The notes: generated by a model from the sequence alone, not told the origin. A stretch of 64,000 nucleotides of DNA from Palsa-1033 sp963735455 (GCA_963735455.1 CAVTKZ010000002.1:1116001-1180000), one strand, 5' to 3'. Counted from the stretch's first letter, positions 8,614 to 17,761 are shown. Translations and numbers: made by a program.

Positions 8614-9311
8614 TTGAGCAGCTCCTTGAATGGGATCGGTCGGCCATCGCCATCGACGAGATGCCAGCGAACCTCGAGGTCTGGCGCGTCTCCGGCGGCG
8701 AGCAGCCTGGCCACCACCGCGGGCGCGGCTTCGGGGCCGAGGCGCTCGATTGCCCGTGACAGGGCATAGGTCGCGACGGCGGGCTCCTCGGCGGCGATCT
8801 CGCGCTCGGCGATTGACTCCGGATCCGGGACGCCGGCCTGCGCAAGGCGCTCGATCAGCTCGTGAGCCCGGCCGCGTCCGGCAGGCCCCAGAGCCAGGAT
8901 CCAGTTCGGCTCGGCAGGCTCGGGCGGCTTGGCCGGTGGCGCCGCCGGCTTGGACGGGGCCGGTGGCTTGGCCGGCGTGCCCAAGGGGGTCCTGTCCTTG
9001 ACGACCTCGATTACGTGGGGCTTGAGGGCCCTGGCTGGTGTGACGGGTCGCTCCCGGTGCTCGGCGACCTTCGCCGCCAGGGGTGAGACGACCGGCTCCG
9101 AGCCGCGTGCCCCGGCGATCGCCGCCTTGGCCGCATTCAGGCTGCCGAACGGGCCTCGCACGAGGGGCAGCCCCAGGTCATCGGCCTGCTCGGCGTCGAG
9201 CACGACCCACGTCCCGGATTCGGGCTCGATCGTGAATCGCTCGTCGCGCGTCTGCCAGCGCCCGCCGCCGAGCCGCTTGAGCGAGTCGTCATCAGCGGCC
9301 TTCTTCGCCAT
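8610..9311 (-). CDS. Hypothetical protein with central Pro/Ala/Lys linker
   Basis: 233 residues from the ATG at 9311, chosen because TATCGT lies 7 nt upstream and the region above it looks noncoding. The N-terminal 60 residues (RWQTRDERFTIEPESGTWVV) resemble a small beta-rich module. A Pro/Ala/Lys-rich linker at about 105-135 leads to a helical C-terminal domain of about 95 residues beginning NWILALGPAGRGRAHELIER. No family was recognised. It is coupled to the downstream DUF1801-HD gene. Confidence 0.6.
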   Translation of the reverse strand: MAKKAADDDSLKRLGGGRWQTRDERFTIEPESGTWVVLDAEQADDLGLPLVRGPFGSLNAAKAAIAGARGSEPVVSPLAAKVAEHRERPVTPARALKPHVIEVVKDRTPLGTPAKPPAPSKPAAPPAKPPEPAEPNWILALGPAGRGRAHELIERLAQAGVPDPESIAEREIAAEEPAVATYALSRAIERLGPEAAPAVVARLLAAGDAPDLEVRWHLVDGDGRPIPFKELLK

Positions 9312-9318
9312 GGCGTTG

Positions 9319-9324
9319 ACGATA
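9319..9324 (-). promoter_or_regulatory. -10 box TATCGT, probable leaderless promoter
   Basis: TATCGT on the minus strand, 7 nt before ATG 9311. Confidence 0.35.
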
Positions 9325-9401
9325 CGACGATCGGCACGGCGCGCCACGCTAGAGTTGCGTCGAGCGACGCCCGCTCGCCGCGCCCGAGCGCAGGGGGGCA
9401 A

Positions 9402-10253
9402 GTGACCGATCCGACCGAAATGCAGCCGCCGAGCGACGACCGGCGCCCGCCGATCCTGGAACCGCAGCTGGCCGCCTGGCAGGTTCCCAGCGCTCAGCAG
9501 CCGCAATCGGCGACGCCGCTGCCCAGCTGGGTCGCTCCCGGCACGGCGCCCCAGATCACGGGCTGGGTCGTGCCGCCAGCGGTCCCGCTCGTGCCCGCCT
9601 TCGGCTATGTCTACGTGGGCTTCTGGCGCCGGTTGTGGGCCTATCTCATCGACGGGCTGATCATCGCCGTTCCGATCTGGCTGATCGTGGCGCCCCTGGT
9701 CTGGAATCCGTTCATCGAGCAGTTCTTCCAGCTGATCCTGGCCCCCGGCGCCTACACGATCAATCCCACGACCGGGGCCTATACGGCCACGCCGGCCACC
9801 CTGGCGGCGATCAACCGGCTGATCGACTCGTTCGGTCCCCAGCTCGACCTGATCTTCGTGGGCCTGTTCGCGGTCCAGGCGCTCTACTTCGGGCTGCTCT
9901 GGTCCCGGCGCGGCGCGTCATTGGGCCAGGAGCTCCTGGGGATCGAGGTTCGGCACGAGTCGGATGGCTCGCGGATCAGCTTCAAGCGCGGCGTCCTGCG
10001 CGTCTTCGGCTATTTCGTGGCGAGCCTGATCCTCGACATCGGCTTCATCTGGGCCGCCTTCGATTCGCGCAAGCAGGGCTGGCACGACAAGATCGCCTCG
10101 ACCGTCGTCGTCAAGCCGAGCGGGCCAAGGACCGGGTCGACGCCGGGTTGGATCGTCGTGGTGACGATCGTCGCGCTCCTGGCTGCGGTCGTCGGCGGAT
10201 CGATCTTCTTCGGCAACCTCCTGGCCCAGGTCCCGCCAGTCACGCCCCGATAA
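9402..10253 (+). CDS. RDD family membrane protein
   Basis: 283 residues. A cytosolic Pro/Gln-rich N-terminus of about 65 residues precedes the RDD domain. That domain starts VGFWRRLWAYLIDGLIIAV, where the R-x-x-A-x-x-I-D motif is an R-D pair typical of RDD, and contains the later GASLGQELLGIEV and KQGWHDKIASTVVV stretches. At least three transmembrane helices plus a final one are visible. RDD proteins are thought to act in transport or ion exchange. The GTG at 9402 follows a GGGGGG ribosome-binding tract. It is convergent with the methyltransferase gene with no gap. Confidence 0.85.
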   Translation: MTDPTEMQPPSDDRRPPILEPQLAAWQVPSAQQPQSATPLPSWVAPGTAPQITGWVVPPAVPLVPAFGYVYVGFWRRLWAYLIDGLIIAVPIWLIVAPLVWNPFIEQFFQLILAPGAYTINPTTGAYTATPATLAAINRLIDSFGPQLDLIFVGLFAVQALYFGLLWSRRGASLGQELLGIEVRHESDGSRISFKRGVLRVFGYFVASLILDIGFIWAAFDSRKQGWHDKIASTVVVKPSGPRTGSTPGWIVVVTIVALLAAVVGGSIFFGNLLAQVPPVTPR

Positions 10254-10919
10254 TCAGCCGGCCCCGCCCGCCGGCGCGAGCGCGTAAACCCGGCCCTGCT
10301 TGAGCGCCATGTCCTCCAGGTCGGTCGTCGTGCGGACCTGGTAGGTGGCCAGCTCCTCGAGCTCGGCGATCGGCAGGTAACGCCGGCCCGGGTCGCCCAC
10401 GAGGACCTCGATCCCGCGTTGACGGGCGTCGCGCAGCCAGGGCAGGACACGATCGGCCAGGCGGGCCTCGTACCAGCAGTCGCCGGCCAGGATCACCTCG
10501 GTGTCGGGTGGCTCCTCGTCCAGGACGTCCCGCCGGATCGATGTCACCCGACACTGGTTGGCCCGGGCGTTGATCGCGATTGCGGCAGTGGCGAACGGGT
10601 CGATGTCGGCGGCGACCGCTTCTGCCGCGCCGGCGCGCAGTGCGGCGATCGCGCACAGTCCGGAGCCCGACGCCAGGTCGAAGACGCGCCGTCCGGCGAC
10701 GGCCTGTGGGTGCGCCTGGAGGTAGTGGCTGAGGGCCAGCCCGCCGCCCCAGGCGAAGGCCCAGTACGGCAGGGGTGTCTCGTCATCGCCGGTCTCGACC
10801 TGGACGGCGCGCCACAGCGGCAGCGCCTCGTCGGCCAGGTGCAGGCGGACGCCGTCCAGCCCGGGCACCGCCCGAAGGACGGTGTTGCGCAGGATGAACG
10901 CACGCAGCGAGGCGGCCAT
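10254..10919 (-). CDS. Methyltransferase of the ETFB-lysine/nicotinamide N-methyltransferase-like group
   Basis: 221 residues. The pre-motif PYWAFAWGGGLALSHYL, motif I VFDLASGSGLCAIAALRAGA (79-98), the acidic AADIDPFA segment and the post-motif GDCWYE (146-151) match the METTL20-like family of protein or small-molecule methyltransferases. Members in bacteria methylate the beta subunit of electron-transfer flavoprotein. Whether this one does is unknown, and no etfB is nearby. The ATG has TAGAGT 6 nt upstream. Confidence 0.8.
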   Translation of the reverse strand: MAASLRAFILRNTVLRAVPGLDGVRLHLADEALPLWRAVQVETGDDETPLPYWAFAWGGGLALSHYLQAHPQAVAGRRVFDLASGSGLCAIAALRAGAAEAVAADIDPFATAAIAINARANQCRVTSIRRDVLDEEPPDTEVILAGDCWYEARLADRVLPWLRDARQRGIEVLVGDPGRRYLPIAELEELATYQVRTTTDLEDMALKQGRVYALAPAGGAG

Positions 10920-10925
10920 CCCGCG

Positions 10926-10931
10926 ACTCTA
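10926..10931 (-). promoter_or_regulatory. -10 box TAGAGT, probable leaderless promoter
   Basis: TAGAGT on the minus strand, 6 nt before ATG 10919. Confidence 0.4.
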
Positions 10932-11077
10932 GCGGCGCCAGGAGCCGCCCGTAGGTCCGGCCGGTGATGCGCCGGGCCGCGTGGGGTCGCGAATCGGCAC
11001 GCGGGGGGCGCACCGCTCATCGCCGGATCGTCGATGATGGCTGCCCAGACGTGGCGTCGGCATTCGGAGGCGCAGCA

Positions 11078-11971
11078 ATGAAGATCGGCGTGGTCGTGCC
11101 CCAGGGCTGGCAGGGCGAGTACGACGGCTGGCAACCGCTCAAGGCCTGGCAACGGACCGTCGAGGTCGCCCGCCAAAGTGATCGACTCGGGTTCGAATCG
11201 ATCTGGCTGTACGACCACTTCCACACTCTCCCGCGGCCGACCGACGAGATCACCTTCGAATCCTTCACCTCGCTGGCCGCCCTGGCCGCGGTCACCGAGC
11301 GGGTCCGCCTCGGCCATGTCGTGATCTGCACCGCGTTCCGCAATCCGGCCCTCACGGCCAAGATGATCTCGACGATGGATTCGATCAGCGCCGGGCGAAT
11401 GGACCTGGGCATCGGCGCCGGCTGGAAGGAAGAGGAGTGGCTGGCTTACGGCTACGACTTCCCGGAGACGAGCAAGCGCCTGGCCCGACTCGGCGATGAC
11501 CTGCAGGTGATCGCGGCGATGCTGGCCGGTGACAAGCACCAGCACGCGACTTTCCAGGGCACCTATGCCCATGTGCGCAACGCTCGCAACATCCCCAAGC
11601 CGATCCAGCGCCCGCGGGTTCCGATCATGGTCGGCGGCAACGGCCCGAACGTGACCTGGCGGCTGGCCGCCCGCTACGCCGACGAGCTGAACCTCGACGG
11701 CCTGACACCGGCGGAGACCGCCGCCGCCATACCGGTGATCCGGAGTCGCTGCGAGGAGGTCAAGCGCGACCCGGCCACCCTGGCCGTCTCTGTCCACATC
11801 TGGGCCGAGGCAGCTGGGATCGCCGGCCCGGCCCGGGTCGATCTCCTGACCGGCTACGCCGAGCTCGGCATCAGCCGGGTCATGGGCCTGGTCAAGAACG
11901 CCGTCAACACCGACGAGGCGATCGAGTCGCTGGCCGCCGACGCCCGGGCCGCCGGTATCGACCTCGATTAG
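11078..11971 (+). CDS. LLM-class (F420-dependent-type) oxidoreductase
   Basis: 297 residues. It belongs to the luciferase-like monooxygenase TIM-barrel superfamily: MKIGVVVPQG start, SDRLGFESIWLYDHFH, the GHVVICTAFRNPALTAKMIS stretch, DSISAGRMDLGIGAGW and the PIMVGGNGPNVTWRLAARYA block. These are features of deazaflavin (F420)- or FMN-dependent members. The substrate is unknown. The ATG at 11078 follows GGAGG by about 8 nt, and an upstream extension in frame is not family-like. It is convergent with the oxidase gene, overlapping by 4 nt. Confidence 0.85.
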   Translation: MKIGVVVPQGWQGEYDGWQPLKAWQRTVEVARQSDRLGFESIWLYDHFHTLPRPTDEITFESFTSLAALAAVTERVRLGHVVICTAFRNPALTAKMISTMDSISAGRMDLGIGAGWKEEEWLAYGYDFPETSKRLARLGDDLQVIAAMLAGDKHQHATFQGTYAHVRNARNIPKPIQRPRVPIMVGGNGPNVTWRLAARYADELNLDGLTPAETAAAIPVIRSRCEEVKRDPATLAVSVHIWAEAAGIAGPARVDLLTGYAELGISRVMGLVKNAVNTDEAIESLAADARAAGIDLD

Positions 11972-13221
11972 GCCATGACGTACCGGTCAACGAACGCGTT
12001 CCGGAACTTGCCGGCCGGGTCGTGGCGCTCCAGCAGGGAGATGAAGTCGGGTAGCCGCGGGTAGGCTGCTCGGACCTCGTCGGCGGGCAGGGTGAAGAGC
12101 TTGCCCCAGTGCGGGCGAGGCTCGAACGGCCGGAGGGCGGCCTCAATCGCCGGGAGCAGGTTCCGGACGTTCTCCCAATCCGGCTGCCACGTGAAGTGGA
12201 TCGCGACCGACGCTCGCCCCGAGGCCGTGCTCAGCCACAGCTCGTCGGCAGCGACCGTGCGGATCTCGGAGACCTGCAGCAGCGGCTCGATCCGGGCCTG
12301 GAGACGAGCGATCGCGAGGAGTGCTGCGGCCGCGTGCCGGCGGGGCAGCAGGTATTCCGTCTGGAGCTCGGCCCCGGCGCTGGGCGTGTGGTCGAGCCGG
12401 AAGTGGGGCAGCCGTTCGTGCCATGGCCCGGGCAGCCCGAGCTGCTCGGTCAGGGCGTCGGCCGGCATGCGCCGGATCGGATGGATCTTCTCGGTTGCCC
12501 GGGTCGCGCCGAAGATGATCGTCGGCGGCTCGAACGGCGCGTCGGGGCTGACCCGGCGCTTGAGCCAGAGCTGCTCGAACTCAGGCCCGTGCCACTCGGT
12601 GAACAGGCTGACGCTGTCGGCCAGGGCGCTGATCTCGTCGAAATGCCCGACTACCTGCTCGAGCGCGAGGTGCTCAAAGAGGTCCTGCCGGACGTCGTAG
12701 GTCGGCTCCACGTCGAGGATCAGGGCGCTGACGACGCCCAGCCCACCGAGGCCGACCACGGCACCTCGAAAGGTATCTCCGTCACGCTCGCGCTCGTACC
12801 AGACGAGCTCGCCGTTCGCGGTCACGATCTCCAGCCCGGCCACCGCGCTGGACAGGTTGCCACTCCGATCGCCCGAGCCATGGGTCGCCGTGGCACACGC
12901 CCCGGCGACCGAGATGTGGGGCAGCGAGGCGAGGTTGTGGAGGGCGAAGCCGTCGGCTTGGAGGCGGACGGCCAGCTCGCCGTAGCGCACGGCACCATCG
13001 ACCCGGACCCGCCGGGCCGCCCGGTCGAGCTCGTAGATCCGGGGCATCCGGGCCAGGGAGACGTGGTCGCCGGTCGTGTCGGCGACGTCGTTGAACGAAT
13101 GCCGGCTGCCGAGGGCCCGGATCGAGCGACTGGCGCGAACCAGCGCCTGGAGCTCGTCGAGCGAGCCTGGCTGGTGGAGGCGGGCAGCTGCATATCTGTA
13201 GTTGCCCGCCCAGTTCCTCAC
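11968..13221 (-). CDS. FAD-dependent alditol/xylitol oxidase-like (AldO family)
   Basis: 417 residues, the usual length for AldO. The PCMH FAD domain begins NWAGNYRYAAARLHQPGSLD. RHSFND holds the histidine (about H41) expected to carry covalent FAD. ACATATHGSGDRSGNL gives the second FAD loop. The C-terminal HWGKLFT motif is typical of sugar-alcohol/aldonolactone oxidases. Expected reaction: O2-dependent oxidation of an alditol or related polyol, releasing H2O2. The GTG start is set by homology and by a TACCCT box 6 nt upstream. Confidence 0.88.
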   Translation of the reverse strand: MRNWAGNYRYAAARLHQPGSLDELQALVRASRSIRALGSRHSFNDVADTTGDHVSLARMPRIYELDRAARRVRVDGAVRYGELAVRLQADGFALHNLASLPHISVAGACATATHGSGDRSGNLSSAVAGLEIVTANGELVWYERERDGDTFRGAVVGLGGLGVVSALILDVEPTYDVRQDLFEHLALEQVVGHFDEISALADSVSLFTEWHGPEFEQLWLKRRVSPDAPFEPPTIIFGATRATEKIHPIRRMPADALTEQLGLPGPWHERLPHFRLDHTPSAGAELQTEYLLPRRHAAAALLAIARLQARIEPLLQVSEIRTVAADELWLSTASGRASVAIHFTWQPDWENVRNLLPAIEAALRPFEPRPHWGKLFTLPADEVRAAYPRLPDFISLLERHDPAGKFRNAFVDRYVMA

Positions 13222-13227
13222 CGGCGA

Positions 13228-13233
13228 AGGGTA
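13228..13233 (-). promoter_or_regulatory. -10 box TACCCT, probable leaderless promoter
   Basis: TACCCT on the minus strand, 6 nt before the GTG at 13221. Confidence 0.35.
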
Positions 13234-13332
13234 GCGCCGAGTTCCCGGCTTGATTCCCGTTCGCGCGGCCGCCACAGTTCGAATCGATGCGCCGGGCAGC
13301 CAGCCCCGGACAGCTGGGTGGAGGTGGCGCTC

Positions 13333-13629
13333 ATGGCCGGCCGAGTCACGATCGAGAATGTCAACCACCCGGGCCGGTCGTCGACCGTTGACGCGGGCAT
13401 GTACGAGGCGATGCGCGCCGCGATGCTCGGAGCGCTCCCGGCCAAGGCCCCCGGCCTGACCCAGGCCGAGATGCTTGATGCCCTCAAGCCGGGCCTGCCA
13501 GAAGAGCTGTTTCCGGGCGGTGACAAGGCCGGCTGGTGGGCAAAGTCGGTCCAGCTCGACCTCGAGGCCAAGCACCTGATCGAGCGGGAGCGAACCTCGC
13601 CCCTGCGCTGGCATCGCAGCGCGAAATAG
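13333..13629 (+). CDS. DUF6958-like small protein
   Basis: 98 residues, beginning MAGRVTIENVNHPG and ending PLRWHR. The APGLTQAEMLDALKPGLP and FPGGDKAGWWAKSVQLDLEA blocks match a widespread family of small cytosolic proteins (DUF6958 as I recall it). The fold resembles a winged helix, but its function is unknown. It is a stand-alone gene divergent from the alditol oxidase. Confidence 0.75.
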   Translation: MAGRVTIENVNHPGRSSTVDAGMYEAMRAAMLGALPAKAPGLTQAEMLDALKPGLPEELFPGGDKAGWWAKSVQLDLEAKHLIERERTSPLRWHRSAK

Positions 13630-13646
13630 GCGCTTCGCCGGGAGGC

Positions 13647-14336
13647 TTAGAGCAGCGAGTCGATCAGCGCGGCGAGCTCGGCCGGCCGGCTCAGGAACGG
13701 CGAGTGGCCGCCCGGGATCTCGACCGCCTCAGTCCCTAGCCGCTCACGCGCGGCACTCAGCTGCCAGGCCGGGTTGAACGACCGGTCGGCGCTGCACACG
13801 ATCGAGCTGGAGGGCACGTCCGGCCACGCCTCGAGCGGAGTCACCTCGCCGTGGACCCGGTAGCACTGGGGCATGAGCCGGTCCAGCGCCCAACGGGTGA
13901 TCTCCGGCGGGACGTCGTTGAAGAAGAGCTCGGTCGCCGTGATCGGCCCGACGCCCCACACGTTGTTGCCCATGTCGATCCATTCGGCCACGCTCGGCGG
14001 CACCAGGCCGTCGATCGGCTCCGCGGCCCGCTGCTCGTTGGCCGACATCCCCGGCTTGGGCAGGAGCGCAGCCAGGAAGATCAGCCGGCTGACCTGCCGC
14101 CGCGCGGCGACGATCGGGATGACCAGGCCGGCCATCGAGTGGCCAACGATGACCGGCTCCCCCTCGGGCGGCAGGATCGCCTCGACGGCCGTCGCGTACT
14201 CGGCCGCTCCCGCCGCGGGGTCGGTGATCGGCAGGTCGACCGCGAACACGCGATGGCCGCGACGCTCCAGCTCGGGCCGGAGGAGATCCCAGCACCAGGC
14301 GCCGTGGAAGTTGCCATGGACCAGGGCGATATCCAT
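13647..14336 (-). CDS. Alpha/beta hydrolase
   Basis: About 229 residues from the ATG at 14336. It has the oxyanion segment LVHGNFHGAWCWD, the nucleophile elbow VIVGHSMAG (serine in GHSMAG), and a late histidine in EIPGGHSPFLSRP. It most resembles the esterase/hydroxynitrile-lyase-like group (DLLRPELERRGHRVFAVDLP). The substrate is unknown. An ATG at 14345 lies inside the probable -10 box, so 14336 is the better start. Confidence 0.85.
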   Translation of the reverse strand: MDIALVHGNFHGAWCWDLLRPELERRGHRVFAVDLPITDPAAGAAEYATAVEAILPPEGEPVIVGHSMAGLVIPIVAARRQVSRLIFLAALLPKPGMSANEQRAAEPIDGLVPPSVAEWIDMGNNVWGVGPITATELFFNDVPPEITRWALDRLMPQCYRVHGEVTPLEAWPDVPSSSIVCSADRSFNPAWQLSAARERLGTEAVEIPGGHSPFLSRPAELAALIDSLL

Positions 14337-14343
14337 GCCCGGC

Positions 14344-14353
14344 ATCGTATCGT
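14344..14353. promoter_or_regulatory. Overlapping divergent -10 boxes (TACGAT minus / TATCGT plus)
   Basis: The string ATCGTATCGT reads as TACGAT on the minus strand, 7 nt before ATG 14336, and as TATCGT on the plus strand, 6 nt before GTG 14360. The two boxes share bases, so the hydrolase and the ABC operon would compete for RNA polymerase at this site. Confidence 0.45.
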
Positions 14354-14359
14354 GATCGA

Positions 14360-15328
14360 GTGAGCGATGACAACGGCGAGATTGCCCTCCGGGCGACCGG
14401 CCTCGGGCGCCGCTTCGGCGCGACCTGGGCGGTCCGGGGCATGGATTTCGAGGTCCCCCGCGGCCGGGTCCTGGGCCTGCTCGGCCCGAACGGCGCGGGC
14501 AAGACGACGACAGTCCGGATGCTGACCGCCTTGATCGAGCCGACCGAGGGCAGTGCCACCGTCGACGGCTTCGACGTGCGCAGCGATCCCGACGCGGTCC
14601 GCGCCCGGGTCGGGATCCTGACCGAGACGCCGGGCCTCTACGACAAGCTGTCGGCCGAGGCCAACCTCGACTTCTTCGGCCGGCTGTACAGCCTCGACGC
14701 CACGACCCGGGCGGAGCGGATCGAGCACTACCTCCGCCTGTTCTCCTTGTGGGATCGCCGCCGCGACGTTGCCGGCACGTTCAGCAAGGGCATGAAGCAG
14801 AAGCTGGCGATCGCGCGGGCCCTGCTCCACGATCCGGCGGTCATCTTCCTCGACGAGCCGACCGCGGCCCTCGACCCGGAGGCCGCGTTCGTGGTCCGCG
14901 AGGCGATCGAGGGCCTGCGCGGGGCCGGGCGGACGATCGTCCTGGCGACTCACAACCTCGACGAGGCCGATCGGCTGTGCGACCAGGTCGCCTTTGTCCG
15001 GGGCGGGCTGCTGCGGATCGACTCGCCGGCCCGCCTGCGCGGCTCGCTGGCCGGCGGCCGGGTCGAGATCCGGCTGGCTGATCGCGCCGCGGACGACGCC
15101 CTCGTGGCGCTCGCGACCGGGATCGCCGGCGTCGGCGCGGCCCATTTCGACGGCGACCGGCTGGTCGTCGACGCCGCGGACCCCTCCGCGATCACGCCGC
15201 CCCTGGTCCGGGCCCTGGCCGCGGCGGGCGCGGCGATCCTCGAGGTGCGCCCGGCGGCGACCTCGCTCGAGTCGGTCTATTTCGAGGTGATGGGCGTTCA
15301 GCCCGGCGCGAACGGCGAGGCCGGCTGA
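14360..15328 (+). CDS. ABC transporter ATP-binding protein (ABC-2 type exporter)
   Basis: 322 residues with a full nucleotide-binding domain: Walker A GPNGAGKTT at 42-50, signature FSKGMKQKLAIA, Walker B VIFLDEPTAALDP and the H-loop ATHNLDEADRL. A C-terminal extension of about 95 residues is typical of ABC-2 exporter ATPases. GTG start, probably leaderless. Its stop overlaps the permease start (TGATG), so the two proteins should form one exporter. The cargo is unknown; sodium, drug and lipid exporters share this architecture. Confidence 0.92.
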   Translation: MSDDNGEIALRATGLGRRFGATWAVRGMDFEVPRGRVLGLLGPNGAGKTTTVRMLTALIEPTEGSATVDGFDVRSDPDAVRARVGILTETPGLYDKLSAEANLDFFGRLYSLDATTRAERIEHYLRLFSLWDRRRDVAGTFSKGMKQKLAIARALLHDPAVIFLDEPTAALDPEAAFVVREAIEGLRGAGRTIVLATHNLDEADRLCDQVAFVRGGLLRIDSPARLRGSLAGGRVEIRLADRAADDALVALATGIAGVGAAHFDGDRLVVDAADPSAITPPLVRALAAAGAAILEVRPAATSLESVYFEVMGVQPGANGEAG

Positions 15329-16116
15329 TGCGCCGCCGGATCATCCTCACCGTCCTGCGCCGCGAGTTTGCCGAGACGATCCGGAACCGGCTCCTGCTGG
15401 CCACGATCCTGATCCCGCCGCTGCTGTTGACCGTCGCCCCGCTCCTGCTCGGCAGCGCGATCGGCACCCGGACGCTGCCGCCGGACCTGACCAAGGCGGT
15501 CCTCGCCCAGCGCCCCGAGTGGTCGGGCTTCAGCCCTTCGGAGCTGGCCGGGGCGTTCGCCGTCCAGCAGTTCCTGGCGTTCTTCCTGCTGATGCCGGCC
15601 TACATCCCCCTCGCAATCGCCACCTACTCGATCATCGGCGAGAAGCAGGCCCGCAGCCTCGAGCCGGTCCTCGCGGCTCCGATCCGGACCTCGGAGCTGC
15701 TGGCCGGCAAGGCTCTTGCGGCGCTTGTGCCCGGCGTCGCGGCCGGCTGGCTGACCTATGTCGTGTTCATCACCCTGGCCTCGGCCGTCTACGGCCCGCA
15801 CCTCTTCCTGGTCGTGTCCGACCCGAGCTGGCTGGCGGGCGTCTTCATCCTCGGTCCGGCGGTCGGCCTGATCTCGGTCGTGGCCGGGGTGATCGTCAGC
15901 GCCCGGGTCAACGACCCGCGGGTCGCCCAGCAGATCGGCGGGGTCGTGATCGTGCCGATCATCGCGGTGACGCTCCTGCAGGCGACTGGCACGCTGCTCG
16001 TGGGCGCCTCGGGCTACCTGCTCCTGGCCGCGATCCTCACGGTCGTCGGCCTGGCCGGCCTGCGCCTGGGCGTCCGCCTGTTCGAGCGCGAGGCGATCCT
16101 GACCCGCTGGAAGTAG
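15328..16116 (+). CDS. ABC-2 type permease
   Basis: 262 residues with about six hydrophobic segments. It starts with a cytosolic helix (MRRRIILTVLRREFAETIRN) and contains the IGEKQARSLEPVLAAPIRTSELLAGKALAA coupling-helix region typical of ABC-2/NatB-like permeases. It partners the ATPase encoded immediately upstream. It lacks the large external domain seen in full NatB proteins. Confidence 0.88.
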   Translation: MRRRIILTVLRREFAETIRNRLLLATILIPPLLLTVAPLLLGSAIGTRTLPPDLTKAVLAQRPEWSGFSPSELAGAFAVQQFLAFFLLMPAYIPLAIATYSIIGEKQARSLEPVLAAPIRTSELLAGKALAALVPGVAAGWLTYVVFITLASAVYGPHLFLVVSDPSWLAGVFILGPAVGLISVVAGVIVSARVNDPRVAQQIGGVVIVPIIAVTLLQATGTLLVGASGYLLLAAILTVVGLAGLRLGVRLFEREAILTRWK

Positions 16117-16236
16117 GTCAGCTGGCACGGCCGTCGAATCAGGCTCACGCGGCGTCGCACCGAGCCAGTTACACCCGTCCTCTCCTCGACTAGGATGGCG
16201 GCGGCGCGCCGCTCGGGTCGACAGGGAGGATCCACT

Positions 16237-17109
16237 GTGCTGCTCCGTCGGTTGTGCGTGTTGACCGCCGCGGTTTCACTGATCTGCGTGGCATGTGGCG
16301 CGGCGTCTTCGCCGGCGCCGAGCCCGGCTCCCAGCGCCTCCGCGGCTCCGGCGACTCCTGGCGCATCGAGCTCGCCGTCCGTGTACGGCAAGCCGTCGCC
16401 GGGCCCGAGCTCCCCGCAGCCGACCCCGTCCAGCTCCCCCGTCCCACCGGCCACGCCGACCGCCTCGTTTCACCAGTCCGGACCGCTCGCGATGATCCGT
16501 GAAACGTTCATTCCCTGGCAGGACGGTGACACCGCTGATGCGAACGTGATCATCGAGGTCACGAACATCAGCTCATCAGCCATCGACCTCGTCGCCGCCG
16601 CCGACGGCGACGACTACACCCTGACCGATAGCTCGGGCAACGTCGTCGCTGCCGGGAGCCCAACCAACTTTTTCCCGTATGAGGTCGCCCCGGGTGGGAC
16701 TGGTTACGTGGCCGGAGAGGTGATGGCCGGCGGGGGCGTCGATTCTGCCACGATGGCGCATGTCACCTCCGATACGACCTTCGTGAAGGCCACCCTCAAG
16801 GACATCGTCCTGACCATCACCGACGCCACCAACAAACCGGGATCGGACGGCAGAAGAGGAGCTTCAACGAGCGGAATGGTCACGAATACCTCCAAGATCG
16901 ACGTCGAGGAAGTAGCCGTCGGAGCCTTCTACTACGACAGCGCGGGCTCCCTGCTCGGCTATTCGTACGGTGGCCCATCGAATCTGAAGGCGGGCCAGAC
17001 GAAGGCCTTCGTCACGGACACCGGATCCCCTCCCCTGGTCTTCACCAGGATCTCGCGCACGGTGGTCATCGCCGAGTCATTCTGCCGTACGGGACCTTGC
17101 CTGCCCTGA
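16237..17109 (+). CDS. Secreted lipoprotein with FxLYD-like domain
   Basis: About 290 residues from GTG 16237, which has GGGAGGA upstream. A signal peptide (LCVLTAAVSLICVACGAASS) ends in a lipobox cysteine. A Ser/Pro linker (about 25-80) is followed by two beta-rich segments. The second, VTNTSKIDVEEVAVGAFYYD to LKAGQTKAF, matches the FxLYD pattern of extracellular Ig-like modules. A -10-like TAGGAT lies at 16191-16196. Probably membrane-anchored on the outer face; no enzymatic role is seen. Confidence 0.72.
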   Translation: MLLRRLCVLTAAVSLICVACGAASSPAPSPAPSASAAPATPGASSSPSVYGKPSPGPSSPQPTPSSSPVPPATPTASFHQSGPLAMIRETFIPWQDGDTADANVIIEVTNISSSAIDLVAAADGDDYTLTDSSGNVVAAGSPTNFFPYEVAPGGTGYVAGEVMAGGGVDSATMAHVTSDTTFVKATLKDIVLTITDATNKPGSDGRRGASTSGMVTNTSKIDVEEVAVGAFYYDSAGSLLGYSYGGPSNLKAGQTKAFVTDTGSPPLVFTRISRTVVIAESFCRTGPCLP

Positions 17110-17220
17110 AGTCTTCGACGGGCAGATGCCCGGCCTGGGCCGATCAGGCCGCGGCGTTCGCCAGAGGACCTGGCCCGCTCCGGTGGCTGGCATACTCGCC
17201 CAGGAGGTGGCGACGTGGTC

Positions 17221-17664
17221 ATGGTCCGGGTCAAGATCGAGCTGCGCGGGAAAACCGCCTGCGGGATGTCGATCCCGCCGGAGGTCGTGGCTGCCCTCGG
17301 CCGGGGCAAGCGCCCGCCGGTCAGGGTGACGATCAACGGGTACACCTACCGGAGCACGGTCGCGGCATATGGGTCGGAATACCTCATCGGGGTGAGCGCC
17401 GAGAACCGGGCGGCGGCCGGCGTCGTGGCCGGCGACGTGGTCGACGTCGAGCTCGAGCTCGATACGGCGCCCCGGGTGATCGAGGTGCCGGACGACTTCT
17501 CGGCCGCGCTCGACGGCGCTCCGGCCGCCCGCAAGGCCTTCGACGCCCTGTCCTACAGCAACAAGAGCTTCTACGTGATCGGGATCCGCGACGCGAGGAC
17601 GGCCGAGACCCGCCAGCGCCGGATCGACAAGGCCGTCAGCCAGCTCAGCGGCGACCAGCGCTAA
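17221..17664 (+). CDS. DUF1905 / YdeI-OmpD-associated protein
   Basis: About 147 residues. The N-terminal beta-barrel-like DUF1905 domain (MSIPPEVVAALGRGKRPPVR, GDVVDVELELD) is followed by the YdeI/OmpD-associated helical tail (FSAALDGAPAARKAFDALSY, ARTAETRQRRIDKAV). This pairing is common in bacteria and is associated with stress or antimicrobial tolerance in some species. The start could be GTG 17215 or ATG 17221. Confidence 0.85.
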   Translation: MVRVKIELRGKTACGMSIPPEVVAALGRGKRPPVRVTINGYTYRSTVAAYGSEYLIGVSAENRAAAGVVAGDVVDVELELDTAPRVIEVPDDFSAALDGAPAARKAFDALSYSNKSFYVIGIRDARTAETRQRRIDKAVSQLSGDQR

Positions 17665-17761
17665 CCGTGGCGCCGGCCGCCTGATCCGCGCCAGTTCGCG
17701 GCTTCGCCGTCCGCTGGGCTGCGGAAATAACCACGGAGGGCTCCGCTGCGGGAACTGCGGT

